Shown piece by piece: positions 1 through 5,447 of a DNA stretch of 6,031 nt (the stretch's first letter is position 1; each line of letters opens with the position of its first letter). The DNA lies in the NCBI GenBank assembly GCA_903931645.1, contig CAIZDF010000547.1, positions 1-6,031 of the forward strand, read 5' to 3'. The translations under genes and the position numbers were made by a program. Below the pieces are notes generated by a model. It worked only from the letters and a program-made list of their open reading frames with translations, was not told the origin of the DNA and did no database searches. The stretch comes from an uncultured Tolumonas sp. GTDB lineage: Bacteria; Pseudomonadota; Gammaproteobacteria; Enterobacterales; Aeromonadaceae.

Positions 1-976
1 CAGTCATCGAGTTCGCGATCACTTTGGCATCCGCGCCCACGTATTCCGGTTTAGCCAGCATGCTGACTGCTTCCTGACGATTGCCGTTGTTGTTTTGATC
101 CAACCAGTAGGCAGCACGGATCAATGCTTTTACTAAATGAATGTGAGTATTCGGGTATTTGTCCGCCCAAGCTTTTGAGACACCGAACACTTTCTCCGGG
201 TTGTTGTGCCAGACATCATCATCAGTCACGACCGGCACACCAATGCCTTTCGCTCCTGCAGCCTGGTTCCAGGGTTCACCGACGCTGTAACCTAAGATGG
301 TGCCCGCTTCCAGCGTGGCTGGCATTTGTGGTGGTGGTGTCACTGACAACAGCACATCGGCTTGTTGTTGACCGGTGTTATCACCTTTCAATGGTGCATA
401 GAAGCCAGGGTTCAGACCGCCAGCAGCCAGCCAGTAACGTAGCTCGTAGTTATGGGTGGAAACCGGGAACACCATGCCCATATTGAAGGCCTTACCCTGG
501 TCTTTATAAGACTTAACGACTGGTTTCAGCGCATCCGCTTTAATTGGATGCACGGGTTTACCATCCGTACCTTTTGGTACGTTGGCTTTCATCGCTTCCC
601 AGATTTTATTGGAAACGGTGGTCGCATTACCGTTCAGATCCATGCTGAAAGCAGTCACGACATCCGCTTTGGTGCCGATACCCACGGTGGCACCCAGCGG
701 TTGGCCAGCCAGCATGTGTGCACCGTCTAATTCACCGGTGATCACGCGATCGAGCAACACCTTCCAGTTGGCTTGTGCTTCCAGCGTGACATACAGCCCT
801 TCATCTTCGAAATAACCTTTTTCATAGGCCACTGCCAGTGGTGCCATGTCGGTTAATTTGATGAAACCTAATTTCAGCTCTTCTTTCTCAGGGGCGCCAA
901 CCTGCGCCTGCACCGCAGTTGAAACTAATACTGCACTTAGCATCAGAGCCACTGCATTGCGTTTTAATGTGATCAT
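1..976 (-). CDS. nrtA: Nitrate ABC transporter periplasmic substrate-binding protein, NrtA/NasF (CmpA/NrtA family), 3' end cut by window edge
   Basis: This is the solute-binding component that captures nitrate (possibly nitrite) in the periplasm and delivers it to an inner-membrane ABC permease. The first 325 residues are visible; family members are commonly longer than 400, so the C-terminal part is missing. Residues 1-24 form a Sec signal peptide: basic MITLKR, a hydrophobic core, and likely cleavage after VQA. The mature start carries the family signature [20 protein letters not shown] (37-56), then [10 protein letters not shown] (69-78) and [15 protein letters not shown] (81-95). A charged insertion spans about 130-160 and [17 protein letters not shown] covers 171-187. 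W71 and H175 are plausible ligand-pocket residues (inference). The start at 976 is chosen because GGAG (987-984) sits 7 nt upstream and the signal peptide begins there. A two-codon frame, ATG GAA TGA (981-973), overlaps the start but is only 2 nt from the SD. The signal peptide argues against the cytoplasmic sensor homologue NasS. Permease and ATPase genes probably follow beyond the left edge. Confidence 0.93.
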   Translation of the reverse strand, partial: MITLKRNAVALMLSAVLVSTAVQAQVGAPEKEELKLGFIKLTDMAPLAVAYEKGYFEDEGLYVTLEAQANWKVLLDRVITGELDGAHMLAGQPLGATVGIGTKADVVTAFSMDLNGNATTVSNKIWEAMKANVPKGTDGKPVHPIKADALKPVVKSYKDQGKAFNMGMVFPVSTHNYELRYWLAAGGLNPGFYAPLKGDNTGQQQADVLLSVTPPPQMPATLEAGTILGYSVGEPWNQAAGAKGIGVPVVTDDDVWHNNPEKVFGVSKAWADKYPNTHIHLVKALIRAAYWLDQNNNGNRQEAVSMLAKPEYVGADAKVIANSMT

Positions 977-987
977 TCCATTGCTCC

Positions 988-1025
988 AAAAAAAAACGCC
1001 TCACTGGTTAATTCCAGTGAGGCGT
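988..1025 (-). terminator. Intrinsic terminator (attenuator) in the nrtA leader
   Basis: The minus-strand RNA forms a perfect 12-bp stem, ACGCCTCACTGG (1025-1014) with CCAGTGAGGCGT (1007-996), around a 6-nt loop (1013-1008). Nine U residues (996-988) follow directly. The U tract ends exactly where the nrtA Shine-Dalgarno GGAG begins (987). A terminator inside a leader, immediately before the gene's own SD and far from any upstream stop codon, is the mark of attenuation rather than end-of-operon termination. Its 5' arm shares bases with the ANTAR hairpin at 1020-1033, so the two cannot form together. Confidence 0.93.
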
Positions 1026-1071
1026 CATTGCCTGAGTTACCAAATTGTGGGAAGCCGTCGTTGGCTGATCC
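1020..1071 (-). promoter_or_regulatory. Two-hairpin ANTAR (NasT) antitermination element of the nrtA leader
   Basis: Two small hairpins with hexaloops are seen on the minus-strand RNA. P1: AGCC (1066-1063), loop AACGAC (1062-1057), GGCT (1056-1053), extended by GGA (1071-1069) pairing with UCC (1052-1050) across a 2-nt UC bulge. P2: AGGC (1033-1030), loop AATGAC (1029-1024), GCCT (1023-1020). Both loops have A at position 1 and G at position 4, the known recognition feature of ANTAR antiterminators. The linker is about 16-19 nt. The P2 3' arm (1023-1020) lies within the terminator 5' arm (1025-1014), so bound P2 blocks termination. The ANTAR protein NasT is encoded immediately upstream. The structures are read directly; binding is inferred. 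Confidence 0.9.
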
Positions 1072-1089
1072 GTTTACAATTTTGATACA

Positions 1090-1105
1090 TTCAGCTTTCG
1101 TGCCA
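1090..1105 (-). promoter_or_regulatory. Possible sigma-54 (-24/-12) promoter of nrtA
   Basis: TGGCACGAAAGCTGAA on the minus strand matches the sigma-54 consensus TGGCACG-N4-TTGCA at all seven -24 positions and has correct spacing. The -12 box reads CTGAA instead of TTGCA, with the usual GC changed to GA, which weakens the call. Transcription would start near 1079, about 8 nt before hairpin P1, giving a leader of about 103 nt. The Klebsiella nasF operon is known to use a sigma-54 promoter followed by a similar short attenuator leader, which fits this arrangement. Confidence 0.5.
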
Positions 1106-1167
1106 ATCTTAAACCCCATCAAAAGATGGCTTTTTTATGCATTTTTAGTGGATTTAATGGAATTTAA

Positions 1168-1184
1168 TGATTCAGAACGGTGCA
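1168..1184. promoter_or_regulatory. NtrC-like site upstream of nrtA
   Basis: TGATTCAGAACGGTGCA compares with the NtrC dyad TGCACC-N5-GGTGCA. The right half matches 6 of 6 and the left half 3 of 6. It is centred about 97 bp upstream of the inferred nrtA start, a usual distance for an NtrC enhancer acting on sigma-54 polymerase. It overlaps the hairpin that follows nasT, so part of the match may reflect that hairpin. The call is tentative. Confidence 0.3.
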
Positions 1185-1193
1185 ATCGCACCG
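1178..1193 (-). terminator. Weak hairpin just after the nasT stop codon
   Basis: The minus-strand RNA has a 6-bp stem, CGGTGC/GCACCG, with loop GATT, starting 2 nt after the nasT TGA. The sequence after it (TTCTGAATCATT) is not a true U tract, so intrinsic termination would be inefficient at best. It may protect a 3' end or allow partial read-through from nasT into the nrtA leader. Confidence 0.35.
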
Positions 1194-1195
1194 GA

Positions 1196-1756
1196 TCAGT
1201 CAACCAGCGTGGCGAGAATTCTGCGAGCCAGATCCGCCATAGACTGGTTGTTTTTCATTGCAGTGGAGCGCATTACTTTATAGGCAGTTTCTTCATCTAA
1301 CTTCTGCACTTTCATTAAACGTGCTTTAGCCTGTTGGATGAGCTTATTCTCTTCCAGACGCTGAGTTAAATCATCAACAGCCAGTTGCTGCTTACGCATT
1401 ACCTCTTGCTGCATACGTGCTTGTTTCAACCAGCTTTCTACCGGTTCTTTCTCTTCCACCCGATGCGGCACCAGCGTAACACCTGACTCCAATAACACTT
1501 GTTGCTGACTTTCGGGTAAATTTTCCATAAATACGACCGCTGGCAACCCTTGGCTTGCCAAGGCCGATGCCACTAAACGCCATTCTGCGGGTAAACGCCG
1601 GCAATCAATCATCACCCCATGAATACCACCCGGCGGGTGCATAGGGTCGATTTGCCGGACTAAATAAGGCTCATGACCATAACGACTTAATAACAAACCC
1701 AGGCGGTTGGCCTGGGCTATGTCGTCGCTATAAATCAGGATCTTCGAATAACTCAT
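1196..1756 (-). CDS. nasT: NasT-type ANTAR-domain transcription antiterminator with receiver-like N-terminus
   Basis: This is a cytoplasmic RNA-binding regulator of 186 residues that is expected to let RNA polymerase read through leader terminators of nitrate-assimilation genes. Residues 1-105 resemble a response-regulator receiver: KILIYSDD (5-12) gives the acidic pair D11/D12, and D51 in GVMIDCRRLP fits the phosphoacceptor position. I see no clear counterpart of the conserved receiver Lys, so phosphorylation may not be the trigger. A long charged helix (about 108-145) leads into the ANTAR domain (about 127-183), with LEENKLIQQAKARLM (134-148), AYKVMRSTAM (158-167) and ADLARRIL (174-181). 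Length and layout match NasT. Klebsiella NasR instead carries a large nitrate-sensing NIT domain, absent here. The start is supported by AGGA (1767-1764) 7 nt upstream. The gene begins 21 nt after cobA, so it is probably co-transcribed with nasA-cobA. Both the nrtA and nasA leaders carry matching RNA targets. Confidence 0.93.
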   Translation of the reverse strand: MSYSKILIYSDDIAQANRLGLLLSRYGHEPYLVRQIDPMHPPGGIHGVMIDCRRLPAEWRLVASALASQGLPAVVFMENLPESQQQVLLESGVTLVPHRVEEKEPVESWLKQARMQQEVMRKQQLAVDDLTQRLEENKLIQQAKARLMKVQKLDEETAYKVMRSTAMKNNQSMADLARRILATLVD

Positions 1757-1777
1757 CCATGATTCCTAATAGAAGAT

Positions 1778-2539
1778 CTAGGCGACCGATTGCAGTAAGG
1801 TTTCTGCCATATCACCTAACTCGGCACGTAGCTGAACCACCTCACCCATGATCATCAAAACTGGCGTTAACCCAGTTAAAGTATGAGCGGTTTGCTCCAG
1901 ACACGCCAATGTCGTGACCTCCACCCGTTGCTGACGCGTGGTTCCTGCCACGACCAACGCAATCGGCAGATCAGCCGGTGCCCCCGCTTGCAACAGCCCG
2001 CGGCGCAATTCCGTTGCGCGCTCGAGCCCCATATAAAACACCAAAGTACCACCGGCTTTGACTAAACCACTCCAGCCGTGGAACTCACTGCCATCTTGCA
2101 CATGACCTGTCACCAGTGTCACTGAACGAGATAAACCCCGATGCGTTAGCGGAATACCGGTCGCCGCGGCACAACCAATGGCGGCGGTAATTCCCGGCAC
2201 TACTTCAAACGGCACACCATTCGCCACCAGCAAGAGTGCTTCTTCACCACCACGGCCAAACACATACGGATCGCCGCCTTTTAAGCGCACAATGCGACGA
2301 TATTTTCCAGCCAGTGTCACCAATAACTCCGAAATATCTTCCTGCTTCAAGCTGGGTTGACCGCAACGTTTACCGACATCGTAACGCGCTGCCGACGCAG
2401 GGATCAGTTGAAGAATGTCATCACTGACCAAGCGATCAAAAACCACCACATCGGCTTGCTGAATAGAACGCAGCGCTTTTACCGTCAACAGATCCGGGTC
2501 ACCGGGGCCGGCCCCAACTAACGAAACAAATCCTTTCAT
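1778..2539 (-). CDS. cobA: Uroporphyrinogen-III C-methyltransferase (SUMT), stand-alone CobA type
   Basis: The enzyme transfers two methyl groups from S-adenosylmethionine to uroporphyrinogen III, giving precorrin-2 for siroheme. At 253 residues it matches a stand-alone SUMT and lacks the N-terminal dehydrogenase/ferrochelatase half of CysG. Visible tetrapyrrole-methylase motifs are GAGPGDPDLLT (9-19), VGKRCG (55-60), RLKGGDPYVFGRGGEE (85-100), VVPGITAAIGCAAATGIPLT (113-132) with following HRG, and LVFYMGL (166-172). GAGGG (2551-2547) lies 7 nt before the ATG and supports this start. It sits 23 nt after nasA and 21 nt before nasT. Siroheme is the cofactor of assimilatory nitrite reductase (NirB), so placement behind nasA makes sense even though nirBD is not in the window. 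Conversion of precorrin-2 to siroheme needs an enzyme encoded elsewhere. Confidence 0.95.
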   Translation of the reverse strand: MKGFVSLVGAGPGDPDLLTVKALRSIQQADVVVFDRLVSDDILQLIPASAARYDVGKRCGQPSLKQEDISELLVTLAGKYRRIVRLKGGDPYVFGRGGEEALLLVANGVPFEVVPGITAAIGCAAATGIPLTHRGLSRSVTLVTGHVQDGSEFHGWSGLVKAGGTLVFYMGLERATELRRGLLQAGAPADLPIALVVAGTTRQQRVEVTTLACLEQTAHTLTGLTPVLMIMGEVVQLRAELGDMAETLLQSVA

Positions 2540-2562
2540 TTTCTGGCCCTCATTTCTGGCGA

Positions 2563-5181
2563 CTAAACTTCACTAACGCTGGTGTGTTTATGTAGCAATT
2601 TTTTCAATTCCACGACACAGGTGCCGCAATTAGTGCCGCAACGCAGCAAACTTTGCAGGCCACTTAATTCGGATATACCCTGCTCGCCAATCGCATCGAC
2701 GATCTGTTTCTCACTGACACGGAAACAAGAGCAAATCATGCGGCTATCGCCCGCCAGTGCCTGTTCCAACGTGGTAGAAAGTGCAGTGCTGTTCATCGGT
2801 AAACCCAGCAACCCAGCCAGCAGATCGATATTCACCTGTTGATGTGTAGTGCTCACCAGCAGCAAACCAATAATACGACCTTGATTCAGTTTCACCGCCA
2901 GCCAGCCGCCTTTTAGCGGTAAGCGTAACCAGCGACCTTGTTGCGCCAACTGGAACCACACTTGCTCGGCAGTACGGTTTTCATCGGTCAGGCGGCGACA
3001 TTCCCCCGCATCAAGCGAACGACGCGCCCACCAGCTGACGTCCAGCTCAGGTTCATGCTGACCGACCCAGAGGCCATGCCATTTCACATCAACCGCTTCC
3101 GCTACCACTTCAGTCTGCTTAAATTGCGGCTGACCAGAAACGGCATCGGTAACCGGCGCCACCAGACGGTTAACACCCGAGCAGGATGAAAAATCATCCG
3201 ACCAGTGCATCGGCATAAACGCTTCACCATCGCGCAGGCCATCATCACGCCCTAGTAAGGTCATCACCGAACCTTGCAGGGAATTAATGCGGATCAACGC
3301 GCCTTCGGTAAATCCACTATTCAGAGTGGTCTGATGGTTTACATACACTTTGGGCAGCGGTTCGGTTTCCATTAAACGCGGCAGATGACCGGTACGTGTC
3401 ATGGTGTGCCATTGATCACGCAAGCGACCGGTATTTAACAACCAGCTGCCTTCCTGACGTTCTGCTTTACGTTTGAGCACTGGCTCTTGTGGGGTCACCG
3501 GTACCAGATTGGCGCGGCCATTGAAGGTCGAGAACACGCCATCGGTAAACAGACGACTGCTTTCTACTTTCTTATCCGCCGGTAACGGCCATTGGCGCGG
3601 TGTGAATTGTTCATATTCAGCATCGGTCATCGTTGCCAACGCAGAGATATCGAACTGACGGTCTGAATTCTCAAAGCCAGACAACTCAGCATGTTCACGG
3701 AAAATATCAGCAGTGTGGTCGTAATTGAATGCATCGGCAAAACCTAGACGTTTACCTAATTGGGTTAATGCCCACCAATCTGGTTTTGCTTCACCCGGCG
3801 CTTGCGTAAATGCGCGCTGACGTGTCATGCAACGTTCAGAATTGGTGACTGTACCGGAACGTTCACCCCAGCCTGCCGCGGGTAAAAGTAGATGTGCAAA
3901 CTGCGCGGTATCGGTTTTCGGTGTCATTTCAGACACCACCAGAAACTCACACTTCGCCAGTGCTTCGCGCACCTGAACCGAATCAGGCAATGATACCGCC
4001 GGGTTTGTTGCAATGACCCACAATGCGCGGATCTTGCCTTCACCCACGGCTTTAAACATATCCACGGCTTTTAAGCCCGGTTTACGGGCAATGTTTGGCG
4101 CATTCCAGAAACGAGCCACACGATCGCAGTTTTCGTCGTTGAACGTCATGTGTGATGCTAACTGCGTTGCCAGCCCGCCCACTTCGCGCCCCCCCATCGC
4201 ATTCGGCTGTCCGGTCATCGAAAACGGTGAAGCACCCGGTTTACCGATACGCCCTGTCAGCAGATGTGGGTTGATCAGGCTATTTGCTTTGTCGGTGCCC
4301 TGATTAGATTGATTGATGCCCTGACAAAACAGCGTGACCGCTTTTTCATTTTCACCAAACCAGCGGTAGAAGGTCTGCAATTCACTAACGGTTAATCCGC
4401 ATTTTTCCGCGACTCGTGCCAGCTCATATTCTGGAGCCATTACCAGTGCATGCAGCTCACTAAAGCCGTTGACGTGATTTTCGATATACGCGTTATCAAC
4501 CAGGTCGTGTTCCAGCAGATAACGACTTAACCCGTTAAATAACCAGACATCGCTACCGGGGCGTACGGCTAAATGTAAATCCGCTTGCTCTGCGGTCATG
4601 GTTTTACGCGGATCAATCACCACCATCTTCATTTCCGGGCGGCGCGCACGCGCTTGCTGAATGCGGCGGAAGATCACCGGATGTGTCCACGCGGTATTTG
4701 CACCGGCGATCACCAACAGATCCGCCAGTTCCAGATCGTCATAACAACCGGGCACCACATCTTCACCAAAAGCACGGCTGTGCGCCATCACCGCAGAAGA
4801 CATACAAAGGCGGGAGTTGGTATCAATATTCGCAGCCCCGATGAAACCTTTCATCAGTTTGTTAGCCACATAATAATCTTCGGTGAGCAGCTGGCCGGAC
4901 ACATAAAAAGCGACTGATTCCGGCCCGGTTTCCGCGATGATCTGACTAAAGCGTGTTGCCATTTCATCGAGCGCAGTATCCCAACCTACCTGTTGACCAT
5001 GTAATCGCGGGTATAACAGACGATTAGGAAACGCCAGCGTTTCCAGCAAACTACCGCCTTTGACACACAACGCCCCGCTATTCGCCGGATGTTCTGTATC
5101 ACCTGTTAATGTTTTGGCATCATCTACCGTGATCCCGCAACCGACGCCACAATAAGTGCAACTGGTATGAACACGACTCAT
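2563..5181 (-). CDS. nasA: Assimilatory nitrate reductase, catalytic molybdopterin subunit NasA
   Basis: This cytoplasmic enzyme reduces nitrate to nitrite for assimilation. Its 872 residues are close to Klebsiella NasA. The N-terminal 4Fe-4S ligands are C8, C11, C15 (CTYCGVGC) and C39 (ALCVKG). C126 in TNSRLCMSSAV is the likely Mo ligand of the bis-MGD cofactor. Other family blocks include FCQGINQSNQGTDK, SMTGQPNAMGGREVGG and TNPAVSLPDS. The C-terminal dinucleotide-binding fold starts around LNTGRLRDQWHTMTRTG (about 578-595), and MPMHW lies near 655. A BFD-like 2Fe-2S domain closes the protein: C817-x-C819, then C852-x2-C855 (in CGTNCGTC), as in NasA proteins that take electrons from an FAD/NADH partner. 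No nasC or nasB partner is visible. GAGAGG (5192-5187) precedes the ATG by 5 nt. The gene heads the nasA-cobA-nasT operon, and its leader carries an attenuator with an ANTAR-type hairpin. Confidence 0.97.
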   Translation of the reverse strand: MSRVHTSCTYCGVGCGITVDDAKTLTGDTEHPANSGALCVKGGSLLETLAFPNRLLYPRLHGQQVGWDTALDEMATRFSQIIAETGPESVAFYVSGQLLTEDYYVANKLMKGFIGAANIDTNSRLCMSSAVMAHSRAFGEDVVPGCYDDLELADLLVIAGANTAWTHPVIFRRIQQARARRPEMKMVVIDPRKTMTAEQADLHLAVRPGSDVWLFNGLSRYLLEHDLVDNAYIENHVNGFSELHALVMAPEYELARVAEKCGLTVSELQTFYRWFGENEKAVTLFCQGINQSNQGTDKANSLINPHLLTGRIGKPGASPFSMTGQPNAMGGREVGGLATQLASHMTFNDENCDRVARFWNAPNIARKPGLKAVDMFKAVGEGKIRALWVIATNPAVSLPDSVQVREALAKCEFLVVSEMTPKTDTAQFAHLLLPAAGWGERSGTVTNSERCMTRQRAFTQAPGEAKPDWWALTQLGKRLGFADAFNYDHTADIFREHAELSGFENSDRQFDISALATMTDAEYEQFTPRQWPLPADKKVESSRLFTDGVFSTFNGRANLVPVTPQEPVLKRKAERQEGSWLLNTGRLRDQWHTMTRTGHLPRLMETEPLPKVYVNHQTTLNSGFTEGALIRINSLQGSVMTLLGRDDGLRDGEAFMPMHWSDDFSSCSGVNRLVAPVTDAVSGQPQFKQTEVVAEAVDVKWHGLWVGQHEPELDVSWWARRSLDAGECRRLTDENRTAEQVWFQLAQQGRWLRLPLKGGWLAVKLNQGRIIGLLLVSTTHQQVNIDLLAGLLGLPMNSTALSTTLEQALAGDSRMICSCFRVSEKQIVDAIGEQGISELSGLQSLLRCGTNCGTCVVELKKLLHKHTSVSEV

Positions 5182-5192
5182 CCTTGCCTCTC

Positions 5193-5234
5193 AAAAATAA
5201 AAAAACGTCCGGCCCCTCAAGAGAGCGCGGACGT
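5193..5234 (-). terminator. Intrinsic terminator (attenuator) in the nasA leader
   Basis: The minus-strand RNA pairs ACGTCCG (5234-5228) with CGGACGT (5211-5205), 7 bp. The 16-nt interior can form a further CTC/GAG helix with a tetraloop. The tract U7-A-U5 (5205-5193) follows. The nasA Shine-Dalgarno GAGAGG starts at the next base (5192). No gene lies upstream on this strand, so this is a leader attenuator, parallel to the one before nrtA. Confidence 0.88.
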
Positions 5235-5242
5235 CGATGTCC
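5229..5242 (-). promoter_or_regulatory. ANTAR-type hexaloop hairpin (P2, antiterminator) in the nasA leader
   Basis: On the minus-strand RNA, GGAC (5242-5239) pairs with GTCC (5232-5229) around hexaloop ATCGAC (5238-5233), with A at position 1 and G at position 4 as in the nrtA leader loops. The last three loop bases also match nrtA (GAC). The 3' arm and part of the loop lie inside the 5' arm of the terminator (5234-5228), so the folds exclude each other. NasT is the expected ligand (inference). Confidence 0.8.
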
Positions 5243-5270
5243 CAAATCTAATTTAATATTTTCAATACAA

Positions 5271-5289
5271 GTTTCATGCCGTTTTAAAC
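5271..5289 (-). promoter_or_regulatory. Possible degenerate first hairpin (P1) of the nasA leader
   Basis: GTTT (5289-5286) can pair with AAAC (5274-5271), plus one inner A-U pair (5285 with 5276) beside a bulged G (5275) and an A-A mismatch. This encloses AACGGC (5283-5278), which again has A1 and G4 and resembles the nrtA P1 loop AACGAC. The helix is AU-rich and imperfect, so P1 here is uncertain. The linker to P2 would be 28 nt. Confidence 0.3.
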
Positions 5290-5308
5290 AATCTGATAAC
5301 AAAGGCTT

Positions 5309-5324
5309 TTCTTGGGAATAGCCA
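5309..5324 (-). promoter_or_regulatory. Weak sigma-54-like sequence upstream of nasA
   Basis: TGGCTATTCCCAAGAA has GG and G at the correct -24/-12 spacing and the same GG-N10-GA form as the nrtA candidate, but other positions fit poorly. A start near 5298 would give a leader of about 117 nt and place the transcript end 9 nt before the possible P1 hairpin, close to the 8 nt seen for nrtA. That agreement is the main support. No convincing sigma-70 promoter was found for nasA either. Confidence 0.22.
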
Positions 5325-5330
5325 GCTAAA

Positions 5331-5377
5331 TGCACCATAATTGAACAATAATAGAAATAGAACGCCCTAATAGCGCA
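5331..5377. promoter_or_regulatory. Two possible NtrC-like sites between nasA and the divergent gene
   Basis: TGCACCATAATTGAACA (5331-5347) matches the NtrC dyad TGCACC-N5-GGTGCA at 6 of 6 on the left and 3 of 6 on the right. AACGCCCTAATAGCGCA (5361-5377) is a weaker version, 3 and 4 of 6. Their centres are 30 bp apart, about three helical turns, similar to paired NtrC enhancer sites. The nearer one is unusually close to the possible promoter. Tentative. Confidence 0.25.
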
Positions 5378-5403
5378 CAAATTTGGATATCGCTAAACAG
5401 GGA

Positions 5404-5415
5404 TATTGCGCAATA
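5404..5415. repeat. Perfect 12-bp palindrome TATTGCGCAATA upstream of the uracil-DNA glycosylase gene
   Basis: TATTGCGCAATA is a perfect dyad ending 32 bp before the plus-strand start codon. A related direct repeat, GGATATCGC (5385-5393) and GGATATTGC (5401-5409), repeats at a 16-bp interval, and TAGCG/CGCTA (5371-5375, 5391-5395) form another short inverted pair. These could be an operator for the plus-strand gene, but I recognise no specific regulator and no clear -35/-10 pair. Confidence 0.3.
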
Positions 5416-5447
5416 CTTCAACTTAATCAGCAGCTAGAGATGTCGCC

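Noticed and set aside
1..976. Interpreting the left-edge protein as the NasS sensor
   Set aside because: It has a clear signal peptide with a likely cleavage site after residue 24, while NasS is cytoplasmic and lacks one.
1178..1193. GGTGC-N4-GCACC read as an NtrC operator in its own right
   Set aside because: The half-sites face the wrong way round for NtrC (GCACC...GGTGC is required). Only the offset dyad 1168-1184 has the right orientation.
124..1300. Several plus-strand open frames of 60-120 codons opposite nrtA and nasT
   Set aside because: They are antisense to recognised genes, overlap each other, have low-complexity translations and no recognisable domains.
1698..1716. 7-bp hairpin CCCAGGC-N5-GCCTGGG early in nasT, with an AGGC/GCCT core like the nrtA P2 stem
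   Set aside because: The loop has five bases and lacks the A1/G4 pattern, no U tract follows, and it lies in well-conserved coding sequence (AQANRLG). It is probably chance, though a local effect on translation cannot be excluded.
5120..5380. An 86-codon open frame on the minus strand overlapping the nasA leader and start
   Set aside because: It overlaps the nasA start in another frame, runs through the attenuator stem and U tract, and its product resembles no family. The leader structures explain the sequence better.
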